Source: Eunapius fragilis
Lineage: Eukaryota; Porifera; Demospongiae; Spongillida; Spongillidae
Direction: 5' to 3'
DNA: 64,000 nt
Assembly: GCA_963681505.1 (NCBI GenBank)
Contig: OY811988.1
Location: 5,354,607 to 5,418,606 of the forward strand
The notes below the pieces were generated by a model. That model worked only from the letters and a program-made list of their open reading frames with translations, was not told where the DNA came from and searched no databases. Position numbers and translations under genes: made by a program. This document shows positions 1-12,000 of the stretch, piece after piece; within the stretch, counting starts at the first letter, position 1, and the number at the start of each line of letters is the position of its first letter.

Positions 1-85
1 TATAATCCAGTTCACTGAAGTTGTCATTTCGGATGAGAATATACGCATGATTATCTCAGAATTAAAGGTTTATGTACTGCTCTCA

Positions 86-300
86 TAAGCAGCCATTTCA
101 ATACGCCTGTTTGTACTGAGATCTATTTCCGATGCCTATTCTGATTACACAGAAGCTGTATATATATATACCATCACCGCGTGACGGATAAGCCAATAAA
201 ATATCGCGTCACCAAACTCTGCTATGATTTAGTTAATTGATTTGTATTATAATGTAAGCATTTATATGCGCCTTGCACACGCAGAATCTGTTCTATTCAG
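86..300 (+). promoter_or_regulatory. Orphan copy of the FGF-like gene promoter
   Basis: This stretch aligns base for base over long blocks with the promoter of the gene starting at 1493 (about 1242-1470). Shared blocks include the opening TAAGCAGCCATTTCAATA, an ACTGAGAT-TCTATTTCC block, a TCACCGC block, the GTCACCAAA block, an ATGATTTA block and a TATA-like TTTATATGCG near 261-270. No FGF-like reading frame follows, so it looks like a duplicated promoter that lost its gene, or the remnant of a third tandem copy. Confidence 0.7.
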
Positions 301-1241
301 AGTGAGCTTTCGAAGTTAGTTTAGTGAAGTACTTTTGTATATAGCGATATACACATACTTCCATGCACATTGCATGAGTGATGGGTGAGCAATAAATGAC
401 CCTCAGTATCACTGCATGGGTTCTCCCTTACGAAAAAACTTAGTACTCCCAAAACTCCGTCCGTCGCCAAATTCATACATATAATCTTCACCGCATCCAT
501 GAAATTCGAATTATGAATTATTTTTTTCGTATATTTAAACGTTCGAATACATGCGTTGTCCAACTCTTTGCACAATTTTTGGTGCAATTTTCACCTTTGT
601 ACCTACTTCTACACCGCCAGAACCTATATTATAAAGTGGAAAATGATATAAAATAATTTAATAAATACTAAACGTTATTCTTGGTAACTACTTTGGATTA
701 CAAAAACGGCATACATGTAGGTATACCCGTAGGGGATGCTTAGGCTGTAGACGTTCATCCGAGCAAAGAAAAAAAAAAACAATCATTTACACTCCTGCAT
801 GTACCTCGCGCGATCTTAGACCTATCAATATCACTAGTCCGCAGGCCACTAATGTTACAATCCGAGCAGACATATGATGTTCAGAGGGCAAAGCTAAACA
901 AACTTGAAAATCAATTTTGATGAACATTTGCTTGTATGCTGTGGCATGTGTACTGTAGGACACGACAAGTAAATTCTTGATGATAATTCTGCCATCCTGA
1001 TGTGTTGGTGCCTTCAGTTCTTGCGTTGTCCATATTGATGTGTCCTTTTCCGTATCAAGCTACTAAAAGTTTACCCCTGGCTTTCTTTTTGTCTTCCACA
1101 GCTTGTACTTGTTCCCTCATCTAGACGCCTTCTGCCCCCACTTTTAGGATTAGAAAATCTGCATCTGAAATAAAACTATGCATATTACCTGATAATTAAG
1201 TATATTTTAAGGAGTTACAGTTCATGCGCTGTGCCAGCGGA
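301..1241. other. AT-rich intergenic DNA, no gene seen
   Basis: Only short random ORFs are present. An A-tract lies near 768-779. No recognisable gene, RNA or repeat. Confidence 0.5.
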
Positions 1242-1492
1242 TAAGCAGCCATTTCAATAACCAATCCGTTTGAACTGAGATTCTATTTCCTATGGTACGG
1301 CTTCTGCTCTTTGACTACATGCACTGAAGCTGTAAATCATCACCGCAGACAGATAAGCTATGATACAGTGTCACCAAATATTGTAATGATTTAATTTAAT
1401 TCATAAAATTTTATTGGCTATATATAAGCGCGCTCTTGTACTTGCAACATCTATATTCAATCCTATCCTAATAATTAGGACGTAACTGAGAA
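1242..1492 (+). promoter_or_regulatory. TATA promoter of FGF-like gene 1
   Basis: A CCAAT-type box on the reverse strand (ATTGG, 1413-1417) is followed at once by a strong TATA box, CTATATATAAG (1419-1428). The start codon lies about 65 bp downstream, leaving room for a 5' UTR of roughly 35-40 nt. The same TATA-to-ATG arrangement recurs upstream of the inverted paralogue (5998-6075), and the upstream block recurs as an orphan at 86-300. Conservation of the non-coding block across copies supports a real promoter. Confidence 0.7.
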
Positions 1493-2008
1493 ATGAACCC
1501 CTACATGAGGTTACTGCCCCCGTGTGCACTATTGCTGGCCTACTTCTGCTGCAGTACTATTTCAGCTCCAGCTGCTTTGGAAAGTGTACTGTTTAGTCAA
1601 TTCACAGGCCAGTTTGTACAAATTACGGAGAATGGAAGAATTACGGCCGATGGGACGGAGGAGTCAGCAGTGGTATTCTACACACTAATACAAGACAATC
1701 TTGTCTCCTTTGAGCTGAAAGATAAACCTGGGAAATTCCTGATGCTAAATGAATTAACCATAGACAATATCAATTCCACCGTCTTTCTGAACAACGCCTC
1801 CTCACAGTCACAATACGAGCTGTTAGTCGGTGCACCAACTAACGTCTCTCATGTCCAATGGGAAATTGTGTCTGACAGTACTTTCGCTCTAAAACAAACG
1901 TTGGATCAAAATATAGATTGCTTCGTCGCCTTCAACAATGATGGTTCGGTAGCTGGCCCTTGCAACCTATCACAGGACGACCCGGTTACCAGAACTTTGG
2001 TGGTTTAA
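1493..2008 (+). CDS. Secreted FGF-like beta-trefoil protein, copy 1
   Basis: Intact single-exon ORF of 171 aa. Residues 1-25 form a signal peptide (hydrophobic LLLAYFCC core, likely cleavage after TISA). The mature part of about 146 aa has the spacing of an FGF/IL-1-type beta-trefoil. GQFVQITENGRI (39-50) matches the FGF pattern G-x-F-x-x-I-x-x-x-G-R-[IV], followed by D-G-T-x-x-S. VSFELKDKPGKFLMLN (71-86) matches the V-S-I...Y-L-A-M strand pair. VQWEI (121-125) sits where FGFs have F-x-E, and CFVAFNNDGSVAGPC (143-157) matches the final W-Y-V-A-L-x-x-x-G-x-x-K-x-G element. Sequons are at N93, N101, N117 and N158; C143 and C157 could pair. FGFs are secreted ligands of receptor tyrosine kinases; basic heparin-binding residues are sparse here, so receptor type is unknown. 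Another secreted trefoil family is the alternative. The start is fixed by the signal peptide and the TATA distance. Confidence 0.75.
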   Translation: MNPYMRLLPPCALLLAYFCCSTISAPAALESVLFSQFTGQFVQITENGRITADGTEESAVVFYTLIQDNLVSFELKDKPGKFLMLNELTIDNINSTVFLNNASSQSQYELLVGAPTNVSHVQWEIVSDSTFALKQTLDQNIDCFVAFNNDGSVAGPCNLSQDDPVTRTLVV

Positions 2009-2615
2009 ACGTACAATGTGTATGCATAGTGCATATTATTTATTTACGTAAGAAATGTTATTATCACTATTATTCTAATCAATGTAATCTATGAAGTGAT
2101 TGATTTTGTTGGCCACTGAACGTGTTAATGCGTGCTTGCATGTAGAATGGCAGCCTCGTTGTTCGTCTGTGGTACACAGGCTCGCAAACAACGCAATTCG
2201 GAATCTATAGTGACTTTCATGTATGTGGCTTGTTTGTGCGTGTGGGGAGGGGGGGGAGTGGGGGTTCCTAAGCTGTATATGTTTCCATGAGGGGTTGCGC
2301 GATGATAATGCTGATATGCTATAAAAAGTGCTTTGGACTTTAGAATTTTAAAGTTTGAATAGACCCAATGACGTCACGCAGTGCATGGATGTTTTAAATC
2401 GCCACTACAGTACTTCTATTGAATGTAGTGATGATGTAATCCACCCACCTTATTGGACCTGGATATATATACAAGACTACATCATAATGACAACACATGG
2501 ATGCTCACGTGACCTGCATGCGATGTCTAAAAAATAATCAGTGCAGCGATATGTATGCATGCGATCTGTATTTGTATATATGTCTGGTACATTTACATGC
2601 AAGTACATGCATGAT
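2009..2615. other. 3' flank of FGF-like gene 1 and intergenic DNA
   Basis: Holds the presumed 3' UTR of the upstream gene; I see no clear AATAAA signal. A G-rich run lies near 2246-2263. The 60-aa ORF at 2355-2537 has no recognisable features and no support. Confidence 0.4.
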
Positions 2616-2807
2616 GTGCTAAATATAGGAATGAGTCCTATATTTAGCACACAAACAACACATGCCCTAGAAATGTGCTAAATATAGGATTATTACATTT
2701 TCCCTTCTGATAAGACCTTAATTGTTTCCTTGCTTTTTACACCACCAATTGCCTTCAAATCCTATATACCCCCAACTTTCTCGTAGAGAATGTTTTTAGT
2801 TACTTGT
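2616..2807 (+). mobile_element. Foldback element, truncated copy D
   Basis: The right arm and centre of the same foldback family as 8003-8288, 13148-13433 and 29036-29350: GTGCTAAATATAGGA/TCCTATATTTAGCAC core, TTTTTACACCACCAAT block, and terminus CTCGTAGAGAATGTTTTT..TACTTGT. Most of the left arm is missing, leaving only about 20 bp. Its central loop has the orientation seen in copy B. Confidence 0.8.
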
Positions 2808-5457
2808 ATACATGTATATTACATGTGTGTATGACATACCGTTTCTATAAATGTGCGATGCATGCATATATGATATTTCCAAGCAGCGAAATGTTGTGGG
2901 GATGCGGAGGTACACAGAGAAGCTAGCTCCAGCTGTTAGGTTAAACGAGCGATCCGCGCGTTGATTGCGTACAGGATCCAGAAACGTTGCCAGCAGTCGG
3001 TATCCCCCGAGATATATGCATTTATTTGATTCTTCTCACACACAAAAAAAAAAAAAAAAGATTTAATGATTATAGAAGTACAGAGGCTCACGAGGCCGCG
3101 CACTTTTCAGCAACAGCTGCAGGGAAACATAACTTGTTCTGGAAAGGTTACCTTATTAGCAATAGGCTTCAATGTAGCCATTTGCCATCTATCTCTCATG
3201 CATGCAGGTTCAGCACTATCAGATAAGAAGCTCTTCATCACTGAGACCATATGGTGGATTAGTGGCCGTTACAAATGAGAAATCAGTTTTGCCATTAATT
3301 ACAAATGCATGGTGGAAACAGGAGAAGCCTGTTCTCGTATCATGCTTCAGCATTACTGCACCTTGTATAAGAGTGATTTTCACTCTAACCGGTTAGTAAT
3401 AACACATATATTCTGAACTCGAGTGCGGGTGTTTCCACTGAACCGGTTTAAGTGTAATTCACTCTACTATTTTTTGCAGCCGGTGAAGGTTAATTATGAA
3501 ATGAAGTGGTTAAATTTTGTTTTATACAAATGGCTGGAAACTTCGCAGCAGTCTAATTTTAGTTCACTTCCTTCAATACAGATCATGTATGGATCATTAA
3601 GTTTTTTTTTTTATTTCTGTTCACAGACCCCATTTGGCACTATTACTAAGTATCAACATCAAACTAATTCTTAAATACAGCAAAAAGTAGTGATGTAATG
3701 CACTACAAATTACAGAAATTGAATGAATGAATTCTATGTAAAACTTACTAATCCAAAAGCTGCCGTTTCCCGGCTATTATGAAACGTTTAACACCAGTTC
3801 ATCATCACGTCCACTAATTATGCATGCATGAGATTTTGCGGCAAAACCAGATTACATGGATTGACAATATGCAGATCTTGTAAAATGATAAATGTAAAAA
3901 TATCTTCTGCAAAGTATCTACCAAGCCATGCACATGCATGCATGTGCTGTTGCAGGTGGTGGTAAAGAAGCAGCCCATATATACAATCGACTGAGCACGG
4001 CATTCACTATATATGTGTGGAGGTCACGATTATTGGCTTAATTGAGATTTTTGAAGAATGAGCAATTCTTCCTGTTCACACGCAGTGAGGATATACATAT
4101 TCAGTCTTTCCAGTACCCGATCTAGCAGCTTAAAGTGCTCTTCATCGGATGAATCAAATATCAGGAGTCAGGACCACCCTGGAAAATTTGAAAAAGCATC
4201 AGAAGGATGGTTGCGCTGGACACTGTCAGACATTTTTATCATAATCCGTAAGGTATACCGCTTATAAGCCTCTGCCCCTCACGATAAGAACGTTTCTGTG
4301 TTCGTCTTTCATAAACACGGTACCATTTAATTTTCTGAAACGTTGAACACGTTTGCGCAGGCATTCGCGCGGTTCCGAAGATGCACGCGCTTATACAAAC
4401 AAGGCTTTTTTTTTTTTTTTTTTTTTTTTTGTTCGTTGGGGGCCATAGCGCTTAAATTCCGGCGCTTGACACAAAACGTTCTATGGAGGGATACAGCTGA
4501 ATCTTTCCCAATATATAGATTTATTAAACTATAGTAACTTATTAAGTCTAGTAAAGGATCTGGCGCCCAGACTAGAATATCAGTATGAATTGAGCTAGGG
4601 GAAGCTTGTACATTTATAAACGAATGTGTCTATTTTAGAGTGTAAATTTATGCATTAAGATTTCAAAAGATATCCTTTTAAAAGAATATTTTTTAATTAT
4701 TATTCTTTACCGTTTCGTGATGCCGCTGGTTTCATATTAATTCCAAAAGGGTTCCTATCATTCATTCAATCCTTGAACTATACACTTTCATCTGCAGCAG
4801 GGAGTTAGACGTTGCACCACCATGTAGTGAAATCAGGAACACGAGTATCGATTCACACACCTTGTGCAGCCGCATAGGAATTATGCTTTAACTTTTATTA
4901 CAGCGTACTGCAATATTGGAGCGATGTGCCTGGAACCCTCATGAAAATCAGAGCACACTATATTTAATCGCAAACTCACTACTTCTTTGTTAATCTATAA
5001 GCTTCTGTGACTTTTTTATACGCATTATTTAATGAATACTAATTATCGTTTTATTCAGTCCTCATGATCAAGAGCTCATTCTGCTACCAGGCATGACGGC
5101 AGCATGGCGACCATGCGGCGTGTGATGTCCTTCTACGTCCGTGCAAATGTCTCCCCTCGTTTTACCGGACTCCATGCAGAGAATACCCAATCCTCTTAGT
5201 TTTATTTTGGTTGTTTCACTGCGAATTAATTAATTGCCATTAATTTCTGACAACTTTTTTTTTTTTTTAATAAGTGTGGTCGGCAAAAAGTACGGCCTCT
5301 ATAGAACATTAAATGTTTTGCATGCGGCCGATTACATAATACGCCTGCACTAATTTTCATTGTGTAGACGCGGTGGAGCCTCTATAAAAATATGATTTTA
5401 AAAGATTGGAGATTGCTGCATAATAAATATAGTACAGTAACATGTATATATGTATTT
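2808..5457. other. Intergenic DNA between the inverted FGF-like genes
   Basis: No coding sequence recognised. It contains A/T homopolymers (3045-3059, 4407-4430, 5261-5269), many TGCATGCATG runs, and at about 4158-4225 a decayed relative of the foldback arm seen at 44090-44150 (CTGGAAA-TTTGAAAAAG then GCTGGACACTGTC). The rest shows nothing I can identify. Confidence 0.45.
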
Positions 5458-5997
5458 TTAAACTACCACGGGCCGTATCAAAGTTCTTGTAGCCGTGTCG
5501 TCCTGTGATAGGTTGCAAGGACCAGCGATCGAGCCGTCGTTGTTGAAGGCGACGAAGCAGTCGGTATTGTGATTTAAAGTTTGTCTTAGTTGAGCGTAAG
5601 AACTGTCAGATGCAATTTCCCATTGGACATGAGAGACGTTAGTTGGTGCACCGACTACCAATTCGTATTCTGACGAAGAGGGGGCGTTGTTTAGTAAGAC
5701 GGTGGAATTGGTGGAATTGATATTGTCTATGGTTAATTCATTTAGCATCAGGAATTTCCCAGGTTTATCTTTCAGCTGAAGGGAGACAAGGTTGTCTTGT
5801 ATTAGTGTGTAGAATACCGCTGCTGACTCCTCCGTCCCATCGGCCGTAATTCTTCCATCCTCCGCAATTTGAACAAACTGGCCTGTGAACTGACTAAACA
5901 GTACACCTTCCAAAGCAGCTGGAGCTGAAGTAGTACTGCAGCAGAAGTAGGCCAGCAATAGTGCACACGTGGACAGTAACCTCATGTAATGGTTCAT
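5458..5997 (-). CDS. Secreted FGF-like beta-trefoil protein, copy 2
   Basis: Intact 179-aa single-exon paralogue of the gene at 1493, in inverted orientation about 3.4 kb away. The start is taken at the ATG whose product begins MNHYMRLL, because this aligns with the first copy and restores an N-terminal signal peptide; an upstream in-frame ATG at 6054 would add 19 residues ahead of it. All trefoil signatures are kept: GQFVQIAEDGRI, DGTEES, VSLQLKDKPGKFLMLN, VQWEI, CFVAFNNDGSIAGPC. Differences include a duplicated NST sequon and a slightly longer C-terminus (RTLIRPVVV). Both copies remain open with mostly conservative changes, which suggests both are functional. The extracellular role is inferred from fold resemblance only. 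Confidence 0.75.
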   Translation of the reverse strand: MNHYMRLLSTCALLLAYFCCSTTSAPAALEGVLFSQFTGQFVQIAEDGRITADGTEESAAVFYTLIQDNLVSLQLKDKPGKFLMLNELTIDNINSTNSTVLLNNAPSSSEYELVVGAPTNVSHVQWEIASDSSYAQLRQTLNHNTDCFVAFNNDGSIAGPCNLSQDDTATRTLIRPVVV

Positions 5998-6230
5998 TTC
6001 TGACGTCCTAATTGTTAGAATTAGATCGAATATAAACTCTGTGCATGCATGCATGTACGAGAGCGCTTATATATGGGTATTGTGAAACTATTTTAAGGGC
6101 TTAATAATTAGTTGCAGCGAATTATTTCTAAGGTTTAGCAACATTGGGTGCCACATATCCGTGTTCACGGCCGGCTTCTGTTATCAAAATATCCCATGTA
6201 TTACATGGTATCGGAAGTGGACTGCCAGGA
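5998..6230 (-). promoter_or_regulatory. TATA promoter of FGF-like gene 2
   Basis: Read on the minus strand, CATATATAAGCGCTCTCGTAC (6057-6075 region) matches the TATA element of copy 1 (TATATATAAGCGCGCTCTTGTAC). The leader has the same AACAATTAGGACGT block just before the ATG. Further upstream the similarity decays but remains visible (GTGGCACCCAATGTTG versus GTGTCACCAAATATTG). Confidence 0.65.
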
Positions 6231-7777
6231 AATGACATGTAAGCAGTTCGTGAACTATAATCTCCTAAAATATGTCTAATTAATTGAACATATTACATGG
6301 ATTGATAGTCCAGTACCGTGTAGGCGTTTGCGGCTGGACACTATGTTGGATAATTAAACAATCAGAAACATTGAACACTCTCTTCGCCTCCCAAGATGTT
6401 ATAGGCACTCACTCAATATGTACGCTGCAACAAGTGGTGACGGACAGCTTCCCTTTTGAATGGACGCCACACATATACTTAGCAGTTGACTGCATGGTAA
6501 AAGAATTACAAAAGACATCCCCCATGAGCAGTCCTGGAGCCCACTATTAACCTCCAGGGTGCTCACTAAATATGTACATATTAGCCAGTGATCCTATTTT
6601 GGACCAACTTATGTCTCCCTTGTGTTTGTCCATATAACACACTGACCCCTGCATTCTGTATTGCTAGACATCATCAGTCTGCACAGAATGCATGGTGTCC
6701 TGGTGTACAGAAGTATGTGCAACTGAGTGAAGTGTCCATGCTAACATCATGGACAGTCCTCTGACTCAAGCCAGCAACACCTATAATGCATGCACTTTAG
6801 TATTGTGTGGTGCAGTACAAGCATGCACTCAAAAGTGTGAAGCTTCAGATACTGCATGATGTGGAGACAGCATTCCATGTGGTCAGTAAACTAGTTTCCA
6901 TTGGTCACAGTTCTAACTTATTTATTTCATATATAGAGTCACTTACATTCATGCTGATCACTCGTGCTCATACCACTGGGGTGGTAAGTGCTACTACAGC
7001 CTTGTTCACGGAGCAGTTCAGGAGTTCCTTCCCAGACTCTTCAATGCCCATCAAATGTACCTGTTGGAAGAACATAAGAGTGCCATGGGTAAAGAGAACA
7101 TACGTAGGATTTGTTCTTTTGGGAGAGAAGAGTCCGTCCAGATTATGTGACGTTTAATTGCTTACAACCAACAGAACAATCGGTACCTGACCCAGTTACA
7201 CGATTGACCCTGGTTATAGGAGCCCCTCCTGTCAATAATTCCATCAAATTTTGCAGTAATCCCTCCTCTTTAAAAAAAGTGTATGATTAGTCCGGTATAA
7301 ACCGAGGCGAGCGCTACGGTTTATACTGGTACTAAGAAATACACATCGCTGGCCTAAAAAAAACGAGCTAAAATCGAAATTTGTCTCCTCTTGCAGTCCT
7401 GTTCATCGTCACTGTTGTAACTTGGCGGTGGTGACAAATCATTTGGATTTATTGCTGAGACTGACTCTCTGATATTTTTCACAGCTTCTTCATCATTAGC
7501 ACGTATCTCCCCTTGCTGAATGGCATGGCTTGTTCAACTGCTTTATCGCGTGCCACCTATGATCAGCGTGCAATGAGTCATATGCATGCCGACAGTAGCG
7601 TATAACTTACATGAGTTAATAAGTCAGCTGCACTTAAGAGAGAGGCATTGCTTCTGCTTTAGAGCAGGACTTCCATTAGTCAAGATAGTAGACCTTCGAC
7701 TGGTGTAATAATCCTATAGCAATCCGAATTTAAGTAATGGATTGTTTCATATGCATGTATAATTAATTGCGTTACCT
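6231..7777. other. Intergenic DNA with one strong hairpin
   Basis: No gene is recognised; the ORFs at 6284-6550 and 6807-7157 have no domain features. A hairpin at 7292-7329 pairs CCGGTATAAACCG with CGGTTTATACTGG (12 of 13 bp, 12-nt loop), its flanks TAGT/ACTA extending the symmetry. Confidence 0.4.
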
Positions 7778-8952
7778 TTACTCTCTATTAATCTGCTTGT
7801 TTGAAGCAGCCGGATAGCCATGCAATCCAAGATTCTCTTGGACAGAATCAGCCAGGCTTTTCTGGAACTCCGGTTCCAGCTCACTCCATATTGTGGACTG
7901 AAGGACTTCAGCTAGCTGATTTGAGAACTGCTCAAAAACGTCTTGCAAAACTCTCCGTTGGATGCAGCTGTATATAATGTATTTGTACATATTGCATAAG
8001 GTACAAGTAAATAAAAACATTCTCTACGAGAAAGTTGGTGGGATATAGGATTTGATTATGACATTGGTGGTGTAAAAAGCAAGGAAACAAGGTCTTATCA
8101 GAAGGGAAAATGTCATAGTCCTATATTTAGCACATTTCTAGGGCATGTGTTGTTTGTGTGCTAAATATAGGACTATGACATTTTCCCTTCTGATAAGACC
8201 TTGTTTCCTTGCTTTTTACACCACCAATGTCATAATCAAATCCTATATCCCACCAACTTTCTCGTAGAGAATGTTTTTATTTACTTGTTTTCTTAATTTT
8301 TTTTTCATATATTATATAAAAGCGAGTCCTCCAGCCGATTCTGAAGCTATTGGTGAAATTTTCATCGCTTAGAAATGTTCCTGTCCTGAGTTATGCGTTG
8401 CCAAGAAGAAGGAGGAGAAGAAGAAGAATAAGAAGACGACCCGCCCCTTGTTCCGAGACTGGGTACGAGGACGGGCAGTACACTCTTGTTCTCAACAACC
8501 ACGCGGTTCAGCGACATGAAACAAAAACGAAACTACTCATTTTTGACTTCTAGATCGATTGCTAAAACAAGCTACACGATCCGATCGTCGGGAGTGTTGT
8601 TACAGACGGGTCGCGTTTTTTTAATGACTTCATAGTCGGGGTCAAATCCTATATGGAAGTTTCTAACGAAACTTCCGATACGAACGTACAAGAGGTATTG
8701 TTTTCCTGAGCGGAGGGGAAGAATCCTCTGAAAACAGAACACATCCTATATATACATGTACTATATTTATCGCGTTAACTTACTACTTGATGGCATTTGC
8801 TGCTTTGACTTTTTGAACTCTTTCTCTAGTTCCTGAACCCGGCCTTCAAGCAATCTCACTCTCTGCCTTAGAAGGTGCACTTCATCTTCATCCGTTTCAT
8901 CATCATTTTGAGCATTAGCCGTATAAGTTCTTGATCCTTTTTTCGCCGCCAT
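7778..8952 (-). CDS. Small two-exon coiled-coil gene (hypothetical)
   Basis: Candidate exon 1 (8784-8952) starts at MAAKKGSRTYTAN, has an acidic DDETDEDE patch, then a heptad-rich leucine coiled coil (HLLRQRVRLLEGRVQELEK), and ends at a good donor (GTAAGT, 8783-8778). A second exon candidate (7778-7950) encodes LQDVFEQFSNQLAEVLQ and ends at a stop; the acceptor is weak and the join uncertain. The intervening sequence contains the whole structured element 8003-8680, so that element would be intronic. The start codon lies only about 75 bp from the divergent CACTA transposase exon at 9028, so the gene may be the second ORF of that transposon. Function unknown. Confidence 0.4.
8003..8680 (+). mobile_element. 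Structured non-coding element, copy A
   Basis: Three parts in order. (1) A foldback (8003-8288) with about 130-bp perfect inverted arms beginning ACAAGTAAATAAAAACATTC and a 24-bp asymmetric loop. (2) A TATA-like box TATATAAAAG (8314-8323), then a 300-bp tract including a purine-rich AAGAAGAAGGAGG run and a GACTGGGTACGAGGACGGG block. (3) A terminal perfect hairpin GGAAGTTTC-TAAC-GAAACTTCC (8655-8676). Copy B (13148-13832) is nearly identical over the whole length and the boundaries agree, which defines the unit. The 67-aa Arg-rich ORF inside is not preserved in the third, diverged copy, so the unit looks non-coding. Confidence 0.75.
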
Positions 8953-9027
8953 AAACACGTGAAAAGGTGTGAATAGGTAACTGCGCATGTGTGAATTGAA
9001 AGTGTGGGCGAAATATAGAGCTAGAGA

Positions 9028-12000
9028 ATGTCTCGCTCTAAAAAGAAGGAAACTTTATTCAAATGCAATTGCAAGATGTGTAAGGGACGTTCCTTGTACT
9101 CATACTCATCAGTTCGATGGCACCGTGCAGTGTTTGGTCGAATGCTTCCCTCAGAATCAGTTTCATTGTCAGCTGAATCAGCGGATACGTGGCATGCACA
9201 CATCGAATGCACTGAGGACATGGATGTAGGTTTCAGTACAATAATCATGATAAGTGCGGCGTGTTTATGTTTTATTCATCGTTTGGAATGGTTTGTGTAC
9301 ATGTACTTGGTGCACGTGAAGAAGCTTTGAATTTAATTTTGTTAATTTGAGGCAGGTTTATCGTAAAAAAATTGCAAACGTGACCTGTCAGTTTGATTCC
9401 ATCATTTCAAGCCCCAGATTCGTGTGATGACCAGGCATTAGAAGCTGTGTCTAATCAAGCATATGAAACAGAACGACTAGAATACACAGAGCTGGAATCA
9501 GATTCAGGTGAATATCAGTCAGTGACTTACAGTATATTCAGTTTTCTGTTGGATAACACAATAATCACTCCTGCATGACCACTGATATCATTTTAGACAA
9601 TGAAGTACACTGCAATACGTTTGATCCAAGATATTTCGAATCAGGTAGGCTGTATAATCATCATTATAAAACGCACCCTTCATTATATTAGGCCATTGGC
9701 CTGTGCAGATGGATATCTACCCTGCATGTTTGTGTTAATTTTATTCTTTTCAACTGTATATTACCCCCCCCCCCCCCCCCGAGGCTGTATAAATTTGCTG
9801 TTAATATTAATTTGACAATACTGGTGATAGGATAAGCATAACTCGGTCAGGCTCTAGCTCTTTCCAATCTGGATGCAAGGCTAGCCCCATGCTTTATAAT
9901 CAGATTATAATCAGAGTTATATTGCTACAATGCTCAGGCTGGCACTGATGTGAAGATGGACTGCATTTGACTTTTTTTTTAATCACTGCTTTTTGGTACA
10001 GTAGTGTGACAGGCAATTTAAGTAATGTGTATAGTTACATAATCTAGAAATCACTTCAATTCCTATACCATGCAGCACCATGTGATGAAAAAAGTATGCA
10101 AGTTGATGGAGAATGTTCAAACCACAGTGATATAGAAAGTGAAGAAAGCCCCTGTTTGTATGCAAGTTGTTGCTGGTGGAGAAAGTTCAAACAGCAGTGA
10201 TGCAGACAGTGAAGAAGAAAGAACTGATAGTGAAGATGTACACAATGGGAATAAAGACAAAGATATGGGTGAGCATGCAAATGTAGAACTGAGCTGTGGT
10301 GAACAGAAGACTGCTGTAAAACCAGTAGTGCGTACTAGATCACCCATTCTAAAATGGCTTTACTCAGTTCTGGTATGGTATAATCTAAAATTTCAAATGA
10401 CAAATAGAGCAATTTCAGCAATTTGTGGGCTTATAAAAATTGTGTTAAGACTAACAGAAAATCCATTGTATGAGGCATTTACCAATTCCACATACACATT
10501 GTTTAAATCAGCCTCATCAGCTCAGATTCAAAGTACAAAGTATGTTGTTTGCCCAGATGATGCTTGCAATCAACTATATACATTAGCTGAGGCACAAGCT
10601 TGTAAAACATGCACTAGTATGAAATTTGGCAAAATGTATTGTTATGAATTAGGATACACAAAAAAATGGCTTTCTGTAAGACAAATTGGATTTCTCACAA
10701 ATTGTATCACTTTGTTGCTCCATCAGTGTGGCTAAAGCATATGTATAATAATGCTAGCTTCTGTAAGCTTTTACAGCAGGCCTCAGAAAAACCATCATCA
10801 GCAATTGTTCTTGAAGATGTAAAAGATGGGGAAGTTTTGAAGGATTTTATGATGGACCCTCTTCAACCTTCAGTCCCTTTTCTGAGAGACAGCAATAATA
10901 TTGGTCTTTTACTAAATGTTGACTGGTTTAAGCCATTTAAGCGATCTGAATATAAGGTATCAGCAATTATGATGACTGCTTTGAATTTGCCAAGGGAAGT
11001 CAGGTTTAGAAAAGAATGAACTATGGTTTTAGGTACTATTCCAGGACCCACAGAACCAAAAGGAAACATCAATACATTTCTAAAGCCAATTTTTGATGAC
11101 CTTTTACTTCTGTGAAATAGATTGCCAATTGAACCAAATGGCAATATTGTAAAAGCTGCATTACTAGGAGCATCAGCAGATATGCCAGCTCTACGAAAAG
11201 TGTCACAGTTTTTGGGACAAAGGCTGACCTTGGATGTTCTTGGTGTACTTTTAAAGCTGAAAGAGAACATAACACAATTGGTGCAAGTGGTAAAATGAGT
11301 TATTTAACACTAAAGATGGCTCCAATCAGAATGAACAATGATGTACTAGCACAAGCTGAAGAGTATCAAAAGGCATCTTCAAGGGTACAGGCTATAAGTA
11401 TTCAAAAGAAGAATGGCGTCAGATATAGTGAGTTGCTTGGGTTACCATGTTTTGATATAGTTCGTATGATGATCACAGATCCTATGCACACCATACTATT
11501 GGGAATCACAATGAAATTAAGCTGGCCATATCAATTTCAGTTATCAGAGTTTTATAGTCGCATTAAGGCTGTTAAAATACCATATGACCTTGGAAGACTT
11601 CCTACAAATTTGAATGGTGACAGCCTTGCTGGGCTAACTGCACAGCAATGGAAGAACTTCGCATGTACATATGCAAGATTATGCTTAGCTGGTTTGCTGG
11701 AAGGAAGGGCTTACAAAAGTCTATGTTTATTGTGTGAAAATGTTGAACTTATAGTAAAGTCTCTCATAACCAGAGATGAAATAGCTTCTTTGTACAGGTT
11801 GCTTAATGAGCACCATAAACAGTTTGCCAAAGTTTATGGTAAATGGGAAGTGAAAATTAATTATCACATGGCCTGACGTTGTCAGTGACTATGGACCACC
11901 TCATGTCTACTGGTGCTTTGCCTATGAAAGAATGAACAGCATTTTGACAGGCACTCCAAACAGTAATAGAAACATTGAACCACAAATACTTAGGAATATT

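Noticed and set aside
6807-7157. 116-aa plus-strand ORF
   Set aside because: No recognisable domain, no splice or promoter support; a neighbouring frame is equally open.
8350-8553. 67-aa Arg-rich ORF in element copies A and B
   Set aside because: The purine-rich tract (AAG/AGA triplets) makes the Arg run; the frame is not kept in the diverged third copy, which instead conserves the hairpin.
8655-8680. Helitron 3' end (hairpin near terminus)
   Set aside because: A subterminal hairpin is present, but no CTRR terminus or 5' TC end was found, and there is no Rep/helicase sequence.
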